Shown here: one piece after another, positions 35,886 to 44,757 of the stretch
Position numbering within the stretch: the stretch's first letter is position 1
How the letters are laid out: each line of letters opens with the position of its first letter
NCBI GenBank assembly: GCA_030037645.1
Contig: JASHQI010000128.1
Location: 1 to 45,440, forward strand
DNA from: Xanthobacteraceae bacterium
GTDB taxonomy: Bacteria; Pseudomonadota; Alphaproteobacteria; Rhizobiales; Xanthobacteraceae
DNA: 45,440 bases
Direction of reading: 5' to 3'
Position numbers and translations under genes: made by a program
The notes under the pieces: generated by a model
The model's database searches: none
What the model saw: the letters and a program-made list of their open reading frames with translations, nothing else
What the model was told of the DNA's origin: nothing

Positions 35886-36824
35886 ATGCGTGTGCTCGTG
35901 GTCGGTGCCGGCGCCATCGGCGGTTACTTCGGCGGCAGGCTGCTGGAGGCCGGCCGCGATGTCACGTTCCTGGTGCGGCCGAGACGCCGCGCCGAACTCG
36001 ACAAGAGTGGGCTCGTCATTCGCAGCCCCTTCGGCGACGTGACCACGACGGCGCCCACCGTGACCGCCGACGAGCTCAACCAGCCTTTCGATCTCATCCT
36101 GTTGAGCTGCAAAGCCTACGATCTCGCGGGGGCCACGGAATCGTTCGCGCCCGCCGTCGCGGCCAGCACTGCCATCTTGCCGCTGCTGAACGGCCTGAGC
36201 CACATCGACTATCTCGTAAAACGCTTCAGCGGCGGCAACGTGCTCGGCGGTCAATGCCAGATTTCGACGACCGTCGATACCACCGGCCAAATCCTGCACC
36301 TCAACAACTTCCACCGCATGTCGTTCGGTGAACGCGATGGCACCACGACGGCGCGCGCCGAAGCGATCGCATCGACGCTCGCGGGCACCCGCTTCGACTC
36401 TCGTCTCAGCAATGCCATCATGCAGGAGATGTGGGACAAGTGGGTGCTTATAGCGGCCGTTGCCGGCATAACTTGTCTGATGCGTGCCTCGGTCGGCGAC
36501 ATCGTTGCGGCCAATGCCGCCAACCGTGCGACCGCGATGCTTGATGAATGTGCAGCAATCGCTTCAGCCAGCGGCTTTCCACCCAGCGCGCCAAACCTGC
36601 AGTTCGCCCAAACCTTGCTTACCACGCCCGGTTCCGAATTTGCCGCCTCGATGCTGCGCGACATGGAGCGCGGCGCGCGCATCGAGTCCGACCACATCAT
36701 CGGAGATCTCATTCGCCACGGCGATGCAACGAAGCGGGATTGTCCCATGCTGGGGATCGCCTATGCGCATTTGAAGGCCTACGAGGCGCGCCAGGCACGG
36801 GAGCATGGCCCACGCCCCGTCTAG
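35886..36824 (+). CDS. 2-dehydropantoate 2-reductase (ApbA/PanE) family protein
   Basis: A 312-residue NADPH-dependent reductase of the ketopantoate-reductase family. The Rossmann motif GAGAIGGYFGG is at residues 7-17. Lys76 (SCKAYD) and Asn102 (LLNGLSH) match cofactor/substrate residues, and a Lys in WDKWVLIAA (about residue 184) matches the proton donor. The first start candidate is GTG at 35883, but the ATG at 35886 has GGGAG 6 bases upstream. Catabolic gene clusters often carry PanE paralogs of unknown substrate, so a true pantothenate role is not certain. Confidence 0.88.
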   Translation: MRVLVVGAGAIGGYFGGRLLEAGRDVTFLVRPRRRAELDKSGLVIRSPFGDVTTTAPTVTADELNQPFDLILLSCKAYDLAGATESFAPAVAASTAILPLLNGLSHIDYLVKRFSGGNVLGGQCQISTTVDTTGQILHLNNFHRMSFGERDGTTTARAEAIASTLAGTRFDSRLSNAIMQEMWDKWVLIAAVAGITCLMRASVGDIVAANAANRATAMLDECAAIASASGFPPSAPNLQFAQTLLTTPGSEFAASMLRDMERGARIESDHIIGDLIRHGDATKRDCPMLGIAYAHLKAYEARQAREHGPRPV

Positions 36825-36849
36825 CGCGGAACGTTCGACACACTACATT

Positions 36850-36864
36850 GACTGACTGTCGGTC
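36850..36864. promoter_or_regulatory. Candidate TetR-type operator
   Basis: GACTGACTGTCGGTC is a 15-bp palindrome of the form GAC-x-GAC-x-GTC-x-GTC, a pattern seen for several TetR-family repressors. It lies 26 bases upstream of the DUF2188-like gene and overlaps a TTGACT box. No TetR gene is in the window, so any regulator is encoded elsewhere. Confidence 0.45.
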
Positions 36865-36889
36865 TTAAAATCATCGATGCGAGGCGGGT

Positions 36890-37129
36890 ATGGTCAAAGT
36901 CATCTACGAGATTGTCGAGCACGATGGCGGATGGGCTTATCGGGTCAATGGCGTTTATTCCGAAGCTTTCCCATCCCACGATATGGCGCGAAAGGCCGCA
37001 GAGCGCGCCGCCATGGAGCAACACGTACCGGGAAACACCACGGCGATTTCGTGGGAAGATCGGGAATATCGTTGGCATCAGGAGCTCTCCTCCGGCGAGG
37101 ACCGGCCGGAAACTGAAGTCAATGGCTAG
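36890..37129 (+). CDS. DUF2188-like small protein
   Basis: A 79-residue protein with the pattern IYEIVEHDGGWAYRVNGVYSE, then an Ala-rich helix (DMARKAAERAAME) and a C-terminal ISWEDREYRWHQELSSGEDRPE. The layout resembles the DUF2188 family, small beta-hairpin/helix proteins of unknown role common in rhizobia and relatives. GAGG lies 5 bases before the ATG. No signal peptide, so probably cytoplasmic. Confidence 0.82.
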   Translation: MVKVIYEIVEHDGGWAYRVNGVYSEAFPSHDMARKAAERAAMEQHVPGNTTAISWEDREYRWHQELSSGEDRPETEVNG

Positions 37130-37203
37130 TACAAATCAGTCTGTTGCAGACAGCTACGGCGCCAACCTTTCATGTTCAATCGACACTCCGGCGTTCTAAT
37201 GCA

Positions 37204-37274
37204 GCATGATCTTTTCGGAAAACCGGCGTCCACCCTCGGATCAAGTCCGGGGGCAGGCTTTTTCAGGATCATGC
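37204..37274. repeat. 71-bp dispersed palindromic repeat, copy 2
   Basis: It begins GCATGATC and ends GGATCATGC, giving perfect 8-bp terminal inverted repeats (GCATGATC/GATCATGC). A nested dyad lies around CGGATCAAGTCCG. Length equals copy 1 at 2762-2832 and most bases match. It ends 17 bases before the GTG start of the MFS gene, directly against that gene's AGGAGA ribosome site, so it is likely in the 5' leader. Confidence 0.88.
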
Positions 37275-37291
37275 TCTAGGAGAGACGACCA

Positions 37292-38539
37292 GTGCGTATT
37301 GCTGCATTGTCCGGTTGGACCAGCGAACAGAAACACGTGGTGGCGGCGAGCTTCTTGGGATGGACGCTCGACGCCTTCGACTTCTTCCTCCTGGTATTCG
37401 TGCTCAAGGACATCGCGCAGGAATTTCACACCCAAATCACCGACGTTACGCTCGCTATTCTGCTGACATTGGCCATGCGGCCGATCGGCGCTTATCTGTT
37501 CGGGCGCGCCGCGGATCGCTGGGGGCGTCGCCCCACCTTGATGATCGACGTGCTGCTCTATTCCGCCATCGAACTGGTATCGGCCTTTGCGCCAAGCCTG
37601 ACCGTGCTGCTGATACTGCGCGCCATCTTCGGCATCGCCATGGGCGGAGAATGGGGTGTCGGCGCGTCGCTCACCATGGAATCAATTCCACCGCAGGCTC
37701 GCGGCTTTGTGTCGGGACTGCTGCAATCCGGCTACCCGGCCGGGTATTTTCTCGCCTCGATCGTCTATGGCTTGCTGTTCCAATACATTGGATGGCGTGG
37801 CATGTTCATGGTTGGGGTCGTTCCCGCACTGCTCGTCTTCTATATCCGCCGTAAGGTCCCGGAATCGCCGAGTTGGGCGCCGACGACCGCCCGCAGCAAT
37901 ACATTGGCGATCGTGCGATCGCACTGGCGTCTGGGCATTTACGCGGTGCTGCTGATGACCGCATTCAATTTCTTCAGTCACGGCACACAGGATCTTTACC
38001 CGACATTCCTGCAAGTACAGCACAAGCTTTCCCCGTATGACGTCGGCCTGATCGCAGTCATCTATAATATCGGCGCCATCATCGGCGGCATATCGTTCGG
38101 CTCATTGTCGGAACGTTTTGGCCGGCGGCGAATCATCATCATTACCGCGGTGCTTTCGCTCCTGGTACTGCCGCTTTGGGCTTTCGCAACAAGCGCCATC
38201 TGGCTCGCAGTGGGTGCCTTCTTGATGCAGGTGATGGTGCAAGGCGCCTGGGGCGTGATCCCCGTCCATCTCAACGAGCTGTCGCCTGCCGACGCGCGCG
38301 GAACGTTTCCGGGCTTCGTCTATCAACTGGGCAACCTGATCGCGTCGGTTAATGCCACGTTGCAAGCCGGCATCGCCACTCATTACGGCGGCGATTATGC
38401 CATCGCGCTTGCTTTCGTCGCCGGCGTCGTCGCATTCGTAATCGTGATCCTCACCGCGTTGGGCAGCGAAGCAAAGGGCGTGGCGTTTGGAACAAGCCAT
38501 TTGCCGGGCGTTGGAGTCGTCGTAAGCCCGGCAGTGTAA
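37292..38539 (+). CDS. MFS transporter, SHS (lactate/monocarboxylate) type
   Basis: A 415-residue carrier with 12 predicted helices. The N-terminal FLGWTLDAFDFFLLVFVLKDIA and the loop 2-3 motif GRAADRWGRRPTLM are characteristic of the sialate/lactate (SHS) group of major-facilitator transporters. IAMGGEWGVGASLTMESIP is the helix 4-5 signature. Probable substrates are lactate, pyruvate or similar acids. The start is GTG at 37292 with AGGAGA about 9 bases upstream. Next to it are a poxB remnant and a malic enzyme, so the cluster centres on pyruvate-type acids. Confidence 0.88.
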   Translation: MRIAALSGWTSEQKHVVAASFLGWTLDAFDFFLLVFVLKDIAQEFHTQITDVTLAILLTLAMRPIGAYLFGRAADRWGRRPTLMIDVLLYSAIELVSAFAPSLTVLLILRAIFGIAMGGEWGVGASLTMESIPPQARGFVSGLLQSGYPAGYFLASIVYGLLFQYIGWRGMFMVGVVPALLVFYIRRKVPESPSWAPTTARSNTLAIVRSHWRLGIYAVLLMTAFNFFSHGTQDLYPTFLQVQHKLSPYDVGLIAVIYNIGAIIGGISFGSLSERFGRRRIIIITAVLSLLVLPLWAFATSAIWLAVGAFLMQVMVQGAWGVIPVHLNELSPADARGTFPGFVYQLGNLIASVNATLQAGIATHYGGDYAIALAFVAGVVAFVIVILTALGSEAKGVAFGTSHLPGVGVVVSPAV

Positions 38540-38647
38540 TTGCAGCGGCGAAAGATGCACGGCCTGCGGTTCGCATATAGCCGCCATTGCCTTGCCCAAG
38601 AGACATGAGCGCACGAGGCAGTGCGTTGCAATAACCGGGAGATTCCG

Positions 38648-38836
38648 ATGCCCCAGACCGTGGCGGATATATTGGTCGGCGTAATCGAACAGATCGGGCA
38701 TCGTCTACAACAAATTGCAGATTGCGTGGTGGCTGCCGACGAAATGCCCAACTTTCCGCATCTCGAACTCGACAAGATCGGCCATTTCGCCATGGCGAAG
38801 ATCAAGGAAGCGGTACTCGCGGTGACCGGGCCATAA
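38648..38836 (+). pseudogene. poxB: Internally deleted remnant of a pyruvate oxidase/ThDP enzyme (poxB-like)
   Basis: A 62-codon frame with an intact start region: GGGAG lies 6-7 bases before the ATG. The first 17 residues (MPQTVADILVGVIEQIG) match the N-terminus of PoxB-type ThDP enzymes. After a short junction (HRLQQ) the rest, IADCVVAADEMPNFPHLELD then FAMAKIKEAVLAVTG, matches the extreme C-terminus of the same proteins. About 500 central residues, including all cofactor sites, are absent. It therefore looks like an in-frame deletion scar that still could be translated but cannot be an enzyme. The match rests on my memory of the family. Confidence 0.72.
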
Positions 38837-38914
38837 TTATAGCGTCGTCGTTACGCTACTATGGAGGGACGCCGTTCGCGAGTATCGTGTCTGCGGGTTG
38901 GGGAAGCGGGAGCG

Positions 38915-40624
38915 ATGAACGACATTTCCTCGCAAACGTCGCCGCATGCGGTCGAAACCGCGCTGTGCGGCTACGAGTTGCTCAACGATCCACTGCTCAA
39001 CAAGGGCACGGCGTTCACCGAGGCCGAGCGCGACGACTTCGACCTGCACGGGCTGCTGCCACCCCACGTCGCAGAGCTCGATTACCAGGTCAAGCGCCGG
39101 CTCGACGCGTTTCGCGGGCTTGCCCGGGATATTCAGAAATACGTCTTTCTGCGCGGCTTACAGGATTCGAACGAGACCCTATTTTACGCGCTCTTGACCC
39201 GCAACATCGAGGAGATGATGCCGATCGTCTATACACCGACGGTCGGCCTCGGCTGCCAACTGTTCAGCAGCATTTTTCGCAAACCGCGCGGTCTGTTTCT
39301 GAGCCTGCCGCACAAGGACTTGATTCGCCGCATTTTCGCGAATCAACGGTTCGACGCCGTCGAAGCCATCGTTGTGAGCGACGGCGAGCGCATCCTCGGC
39401 CTCGGCGATCAGGGCGCCGGCGGCATGGGCATTCCTATTGGCAAGCTTTCGCTCTACACGGCTTGCGCCGGGCTGCATCCGGCGACCACGCTACCGATCA
39501 TTCTCGATGTCGGCACCGACAACCTCGAACATTTGGCCGATCCGCTTTACATCGGTTGGCAACATGAACGCGTGCGTGGCGAGGTCTATGACGATTTCGT
39601 CGCCACGTTCGTCGAGGCCGTCCGCGAACGATGGCCGCATGTTTTGTTGCATTGGGAAGATTTCGCGATCGGCAACGCCAATCGGCTGCTGGCTCGTTAT
39701 CGCGATCGTCTTTGCACGTTCAACGACGATATTCAGGGCACCGCCGCCATCGCAGCCGGCACGTTGTTAAGCGCGATCAACGTCACCGGCGTGCCGCTTC
39801 GCGACCAACGCGTCGCGGTGCTTGGCGCTGGCTCGGCGGGCACCGGCATCTGCGCGCTTTTGCGCCGCGCCATGATCGACACCGGCGCGTCGGACAGCGA
39901 CGCGCGCAGCCGTTTCTATCTGGTCGACCGCGACGGCCTGCTGGTCGAAAGCATGGATGGGCTGCAGCCATTTCAAATTCCATTCACGCAGAAGCGCAAC
40001 AACGTATCCGAGTGGAAGCTCGCCACTCCCGGACGAATCGGCCTCGCTGATGTCGTCGCCAACGCGCATCCGACGGTGCTAATCGGCACGTCCGGACAGG
40101 CCCACGCCTTTCCCGAAGCGGTGGTGCGCGCGATGGCCGACCACGTCGCCCGCCCGGTCATCTTTCCGCTGTCGAACCCGACGCAACGTAGCGAGGCGAC
40201 TCCGCAGGACCTTTATGCCTGGACCGACGGCCGCGCCATCATCGGCACCGGAAGCCCGTTTCCGCCGATCAAACGCAGTGGCGGTGCATTTCGTGTCGAT
40301 CAGACCAACAATGCTTATGTCTATCCGGGAATCGGGCTGGGCGCCATTGCAGTCAAGGCGCGCCGGATTTCGGACGAAATGTTTCTCGCCGCGGCGCGCG
40401 CGATCGCCGAATTGTCACCTGCGAAGCGCGATCCGCATGCCAATCTCCTGGCGCCGCTCATCGATCTACGAAGGCTTTCAGTTCATGTTGCCATCGCCGT
40501 GGCCAAGCAGGCGCAGCTCGACGGCCTCGCACATCCTGCTTCGGACGAAGAAACCGCCGCTGCCATCAAGGCCAAGATGTGGCAGCCGGTCTATGCCACT
40601 TACCGGCGCCTGCGCGGACGTTAA
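38915..40624 (+). CDS. maeA: NAD-dependent malic enzyme (MaeA/SfcA-like)
   Basis: A 569-residue enzyme that oxidatively decarboxylates malate to pyruvate. Hallmarks are PLLNKGTAFTEAERDDF, MMPIVYTPTVG (catalytic Tyr), RILGLGDQGAGGMGIPIGKL (catalytic Lys), HWEDFAIGNANRLL (metal-binding acids), CTFNDDIQGTAA and the NAD fold GAGSAGTGIC. Length matches the 565-residue E. coli MaeA. It lacks the phosphotransacetylase-like extension of the roughly 760-residue rhizobial DME/TME enzymes. I chose the ATG at 38915; GGGAG is rather close, so an upstream start at 38861 is possible. Confidence 0.93.
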   Translation: MNDISSQTSPHAVETALCGYELLNDPLLNKGTAFTEAERDDFDLHGLLPPHVAELDYQVKRRLDAFRGLARDIQKYVFLRGLQDSNETLFYALLTRNIEEMMPIVYTPTVGLGCQLFSSIFRKPRGLFLSLPHKDLIRRIFANQRFDAVEAIVVSDGERILGLGDQGAGGMGIPIGKLSLYTACAGLHPATTLPIILDVGTDNLEHLADPLYIGWQHERVRGEVYDDFVATFVEAVRERWPHVLLHWEDFAIGNANRLLARYRDRLCTFNDDIQGTAAIAAGTLLSAINVTGVPLRDQRVAVLGAGSAGTGICALLRRAMIDTGASDSDARSRFYLVDRDGLLVESMDGLQPFQIPFTQKRNNVSEWKLATPGRIGLADVVANAHPTVLIGTSGQAHAFPEAVVRAMADHVARPVIFPLSNPTQRSEATPQDLYAWTDGRAIIGTGSPFPPIKRSGGAFRVDQTNNAYVYPGIGLGAIAVKARRISDEMFLAAARAIAELSPAKRDPHANLLAPLIDLRRLSVHVAIAVAKQAQLDGLAHPASDEETAAAIKAKMWQPVYATYRRLRGR

Positions 40625-40882
40625 AAACAGCGCACGAACCAACGAGAACCATGTGCCGCGCGAATTTCTCCCCGGTGATGCGTTTGAAAAAACAGAAGAA
40701 ATAGTGCAAATATTATTCTTTAGAACCCGTATAAAATGCGCGTTTGGTTGTTTTTAATTGTTACAATTACTCTCTTGACTATAAAATACATATTTTTCTT
40801 GTCTTGCTATACTGGCTATGTCATAAATAATTGATCTTACTACTGTTTTTCAACGTTCTAAACTGAGATTTGGGGGGTGGTC
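40625..40882. promoter_or_regulatory. AT-rich leader of the TonB receptor gene with a palindrome at 40847-40862
   Basis: From about 40690 to 40870 the DNA is strikingly AT-rich compared with everything around it. A TGC-TATACT extended -10-like box is at 40805-40813. A partial palindrome, TTT-xx-AACGTT-xx-AAA, at 40847-40862 contains TTTAGAAC on the minus strand, reminiscent of iron-control half sites in this bacterial group. I find no -35 at correct spacing. Iron or metal regulation is inference. Confidence 0.45.
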
Positions 40883-43174
40883 GTGTCGGGGGTCGTCGCC
40901 GGGCATAAGCCGTGGCGTCAAACGCTCTGCAGCGGAACGGCCATCGCGACGCTCGCGATCGCGGGCGTCCTCGTTGCCCCGGCAAAGGGTACGGGCCAGA
41001 CAAGCGGTACCGCACCGGATTCCAGTCAAATCAAGATGCCGGAGATCGTCGTTACAGCGCCGAAATCCAAACCAAAGCCCAAACGCGCAGCACGGCGGCC
41101 GGCACCGCAGAGCGCGGCGACCGCCGCTGCGGCGGCACCAGCGAACGCCACAACGGCCACGGAGGCCGCTCTCGATGCCAAGATGAACGCGCTGGATCAG
41201 GCGCGGGACAATCTGCTGCCGAAACTCGGCGCCTCGACTTACGTGATAAGTCGCCAAGCCATCGAAACCCAGCCGCAAGGCGATAACACGCCGATCGACA
41301 AAGCTATTCTGCAAATGCCCGGCGTGTCCTACGACTCCGCCGTTTCCAACCCCGATTTCCATGTCAGAAACGAATACGCCAACGTCCAGATCAGGATCAA
41401 CGGTGTCGTGCTTCCGGAGGGGGTCTCGGCGCTCGGTCCGTTCCTCGACACCAATTTCGTCGGCAGTATGTCGCTGCTCACCGGCACCCTGCCGGCGGAG
41501 TACGGACTGCGCACCGCCGGAGTGCTCGATATTACGAGCAGAAGTTTTGCCACTCCCGGCGGCGAGGTCAGCCTCTATGGCGGCAGCCATCAGACGGTCA
41601 CGCCGAGCTTCGATTACGGCGGCAGCGTCGGCAATTCCGAGTATTTCGTGACGGCGCGCGGCAATTGGAACGATCTCGGGCTCGAAAATCCGACGTCCAA
41701 CATCAACGCTATTCACGACGAAACCGAGCAAGGCAAATTCTTCGGCTATGCGTCGACGCTGCTCGACGAATCGACTCGGTTCAGCGTGATATCGGCCATT
41801 TCCTATAGTGCGTTCCAGATACCGAATAACCTAGGTCAGACGCCGCTCGGCGATTTCGGTCCGGCAAATTACAATTCGGCACTGCTCAATGAGAACGAGT
41901 ACGACACGTACGTCGCCAATATTGCCACGCTGCAAAAGAAAGGCACCGATGGCGACGGGCAGCTCTCGGTCTATTCGCGCTACGCCTCGGTCGATTTCGT
42001 TCCCGACGTCTTTGGCGACCTGGTATTCAACGACGTCGCATCGCACGTCACCCGGGAAAGCCTCTTGAACGGCATTCAAGGCGATGCGTCATACGTGGTC
42101 GACAATCATCACACACTGCGATTTGGTTTTGCGACCAGCGAGGAACATACCGACGTTGGCGACGTCGCAACGGTTCTGCCCGTGGACCCGACGACCGGCC
42201 TCGTTCCACCGGGTTCAGCGCCCCTCTCTATTACCGATGACGACTCGAAAGTCGGATGGAATCTCGGCGCCTACATCCAGGACGAATGGAAGCTGACAGA
42301 TCAACTCACCTTGAACAGCGGCCTGCGGTTCGACCAACTGTTTCAATACGTCGATGCGAACCAGCTCAGTCCGCGGTTTGCGTTGATCTACAAGCCGGTT
42401 GAGGGCACCGCCATACACGCCGGCTTTGCCCGTTACTTCACGCCGCCCTATCAAGCGCAAGCGGCGTCCTCCGATATTGCGTTGTTTGCCAACACCACCA
42501 ACGCGCCGCCGCTGACCACCTTGGACGATCCGGTGAAACCGGAGCGATCGAGCTATTACGATGTCGGCATCGACCAGACCGTACTTCCAGGCCTCTCCAT
42601 GGGCCTCGACGCCTATTATAAGAATGCCCGAGACATGCTCGACGACGGCCAGTTCGGCTCGGCGGTCGTGCTCACGCAGTTCAACTATGCGCAGGGATAC
42701 AGCGAAGGCGGCGAATACAAGCTTAAATACAACAACGGCAACTTCAAAGCCTATACGAACTTCGCCTACAACATAACGCGGGCCCAGGGCGTGGAATCCA
42801 ACCAATATCTCATCGAGGACGAAAGCTATCTCACCGATTGGCATTACACCGATGACATGCAGCGCATGACCGGCTCGGCCGGCGCGTCATACCGCTGGAA
42901 CGATACCTTGTTCACCACGGACCTTATCTACGGTAGCGGTTTGCGCGACGGTTTCGACAACACTACTCACGCACCGCCCTATACCGTGGTCAATGTCGGC
43001 GTTTCGCACGATTTCCATTGGTCGCCCAACGCCAAGCCCCTCACCGTGCGCTTTGACGTCGTCAACCTGTTTGACGACATCTACGAGCTTCGTAGCGGCT
43101 GCTGCATCGGTGAGTTTGCACCCCAATACGGGGCGCGGCGCGGCTATTTCATAGGCCTCTCACAAAAGCTGTAA
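40883..43174 (+). CDS. TonB-dependent outer-membrane receptor
   Basis: A 763-residue receptor for energised uptake across the outer membrane. A signal peptide is followed by a TonB-box-like EIVVTA (about residues 48-53), then a Lys/Pro/Ala-rich linker (SKPKPKRAARRPAPQ...). The plug domain is about residues 100-220 (TPIDKAILQMPGVSYDSA, VQIRINGVVLPEG, EYGLRTAGVLDITSR), and the rest is a beta-barrel rich in Tyr/Asn/Asp strands. I prefer GTG at 40883 because the G-run is 5 bases upstream; GTG at 40877 is too close. The last residue is Leu rather than the usual Phe or Trp. Ligand unknown: no siderophore genes adjoin. Confidence 0.9.
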   Translation: MSGVVAGHKPWRQTLCSGTAIATLAIAGVLVAPAKGTGQTSGTAPDSSQIKMPEIVVTAPKSKPKPKRAARRPAPQSAATAAAAAPANATTATEAALDAKMNALDQARDNLLPKLGASTYVISRQAIETQPQGDNTPIDKAILQMPGVSYDSAVSNPDFHVRNEYANVQIRINGVVLPEGVSALGPFLDTNFVGSMSLLTGTLPAEYGLRTAGVLDITSRSFATPGGEVSLYGGSHQTVTPSFDYGGSVGNSEYFVTARGNWNDLGLENPTSNINAIHDETEQGKFFGYASTLLDESTRFSVISAISYSAFQIPNNLGQTPLGDFGPANYNSALLNENEYDTYVANIATLQKKGTDGDGQLSVYSRYASVDFVPDVFGDLVFNDVASHVTRESLLNGIQGDASYVVDNHHTLRFGFATSEEHTDVGDVATVLPVDPTTGLVPPGSAPLSITDDDSKVGWNLGAYIQDEWKLTDQLTLNSGLRFDQLFQYVDANQLSPRFALIYKPVEGTAIHAGFARYFTPPYQAQAASSDIALFANTTNAPPLTTLDDPVKPERSSYYDVGIDQTVLPGLSMGLDAYYKNARDMLDDGQFGSAVVLTQFNYAQGYSEGGEYKLKYNNGNFKAYTNFAYNITRAQGVESNQYLIEDESYLTDWHYTDDMQRMTGSAGASYRWNDTLFTTDLIYGSGLRDGFDNTTHAPPYTVVNVGVSHDFHWSPNAKPLTVRFDVVNLFDDIYELRSGCCIGEFAPQYGARRGYFIGLSQKL

Positions 43175-43239
43175 CGCGCGCATCCACCGGGTCCGTTCCG
43201 CTCAGCGCGAAGTGCGCAAAACTGCAGTACAGGCGGTCT

Positions 43240-44757
43240 TCAATGCGAAGCAAGTCGCGACGCCGTCTCAATCGGCCCTGATTTGCCTTGGCCTGCTCTC
43301 TCCACCAGCATGCGGTGTACGCCGGCAAACACCTTTTCGTATGCGGGCCGCCGATAGTCCCATTTCGGATCGGGCAGTGGCGGCAACATGACCATGGTGG
43401 CATTGGCCTCGAAAAATAAAATTTCACCTTGAGCATTCACGGCAAAGTCAATGCCGCCATAGTCGAGTTCAAGGGTCGCGCAAATCCGTTCGAGCGCTGT
43501 GACTCCGCATTGCCCAACGACGCTCGCCATGTCGTGCAGGAATGCCGCATCTTTTGCGCGATTGTTCGCCGATTGAGCCATATCGGCCGTGAAGTAATGG
43601 ACTTTCCAATTGTGCGATATCGCCAAATGCAACGGATAGATCTGCCGATCGACGATCATGACGCGAAACTTGCGAAACGTCCCCTCCCCGTCTCGCGCAT
43701 CGAGTTGCTCGATGAGCCACAGCTCGTCTCCCGGTAGCGTGGTCGCGGCAGCCAGGACACCCTGCGGATTTTCAACCCGAATGAAATGTCGGCCGGTGTG
43801 AAAGCCGGGCGCTCGCAGCAGCACGGGGAAGCCAAAACCGCGGCTCGCAATGGCCACAGGAGCGTTGGAATCCGCGAGCACGCGCCGCGGCACCATCGCC
43901 ATCCGCGGAACAACGACGTTCGGCAACCCGCGCAAACGCTCGACATTAGACTGCCGCCCGGTTTTGAGCACCGTGAGGGGGTGATTGATCACCGGCTTGT
44001 CGGTTCGGCTGAGTACTGAGCAGGCGGCTTCGAGCCCTTGCCGGCATAAATCCGCGTCGCCGATGCCGTTGAAGACCAAAGTGTGAGGCGGCAGCGGTAG
44101 CCTTGGGTCGTCATACTCTGTCACGAGAACGGTGGTCTGGAAATAATGATCATCGAGAATGTAGTCGGTGGGAATATTGCCACCCATTGCGGAGACCAGG
44201 AGCAGGATCGGAACAGCGGCACCGTCCCCGCGATAAGGCAACGCCGTCAGGAAATGATTTTTAAAAGCTTTGTCCCGATGTCGGCGCGCGCCTGCCGCGT
44301 CGCCGACCTCGTCCAAAATATTGCCCAGACCGCGGTGGGCGTGAACGTGCTCCGGATCAATGCGCAACGCGGCTTCGAAATGGAGACGCGCCCGCTCCCA
44401 TTCACCGATCAGGAACAGCAAGTTGGCGAGATTAACGTGTCCCATCGGATTGTTCGGATGATGACGGACGGCCTCGCCGAATAGCGAACGTGCCGCTTCC
44501 TTATATCCTGCCTTGAGAACGAGCGTGCCAAAGTCATTGAGCACGCCGAAATCAGTCGGCCGCCGCCGGATAAGCTCAAGGTAGTCGCGCCTGGCTTCTT
44601 CGTAGCGACCTTGCTCACGAAGCAGCCCCGCGCGTTCGCAACGGGCCTCGATTGCTTCCGGATCTCGTTTCAGCACGCGATCAAGCTGCCGAATGCGAAA
44701 ACTCGCCGAGGTCCGCAGCGGACTATCGGTCACGGCAATCGGCCCCTGCTCCAGCAT
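43240..44757 (-). CDS. TPR--ATP-grasp fusion protein
   Basis: About 505 residues. The N-terminal third has tetratricopeptide repeats (ARCERAGLLREQGRYEEARRD, NDFGTLVLKAGYKEAARSLF, HVNLANLLFLIGEWERARLHF, HRGLGNILDEVGDAAGARRH), roughly residues 25-165. The C-terminal two thirds resemble a RimK-like ATP-grasp ligase. It has a lysine/ATP region around FGFPVLLRAPGFHTGRHF and the Mg-binding DYGGIDFAVNAQGEILFFEANA with paired Glu and Asn. ATP-grasp enzymes join a carboxylate to an amine. The start is uncertain: ATG at 44757, or GTG at 44826 with a hydrophobic extension. It is divergent from the redoxin-like gene at 44944; the reaction is unknown. Confidence 0.85.
   Translation of the reverse strand: MLEQGPIAVTDSPLRTSASFRIRQLDRVLKRDPEAIEARCERAGLLREQGRYEEARRDYLELIRRRPTDFGVLNDFGTLVLKAGYKEAARSLFGEAVRHHPNNPMGHVNLANLLFLIGEWERARLHFEAALRIDPEHVHAHRGLGNILDEVGDAAGARRHRDKAFKNHFLTALPYRGDGAAVPILLLVSAMGGNIPTDYILDDHYFQTTVLVTEYDDPRLPLPPHTLVFNGIGDADLCRQGLEAACSVLSRTDKPVINHPLTVLKTGRQSNVERLRGLPNVVVPRMAMVPRRVLADSNAPVAIASRGFGFPVLLRAPGFHTGRHFIRVENPQGVLAAATTLPGDELWLIEQLDARDGEGTFRKFRVMIVDRQIYPLHLAISHNWKVHYFTADMAQSANNRAKDAAFLHDMASVVGQCGVTALERICATLELDYGGIDFAVNAQGEILFFEANATMVMLPPLPDPKWDYRRPAYEKVFAGVHRMLVERAGQGKSGPIETASRLASH

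Noticed and set aside
40775..40813. TTGACT and TATACT boxes as a standard promoter for the TonB receptor
   Set aside because: They are separated by 27 bases, far from the 16-18 needed; only the extended -10 remains plausible.
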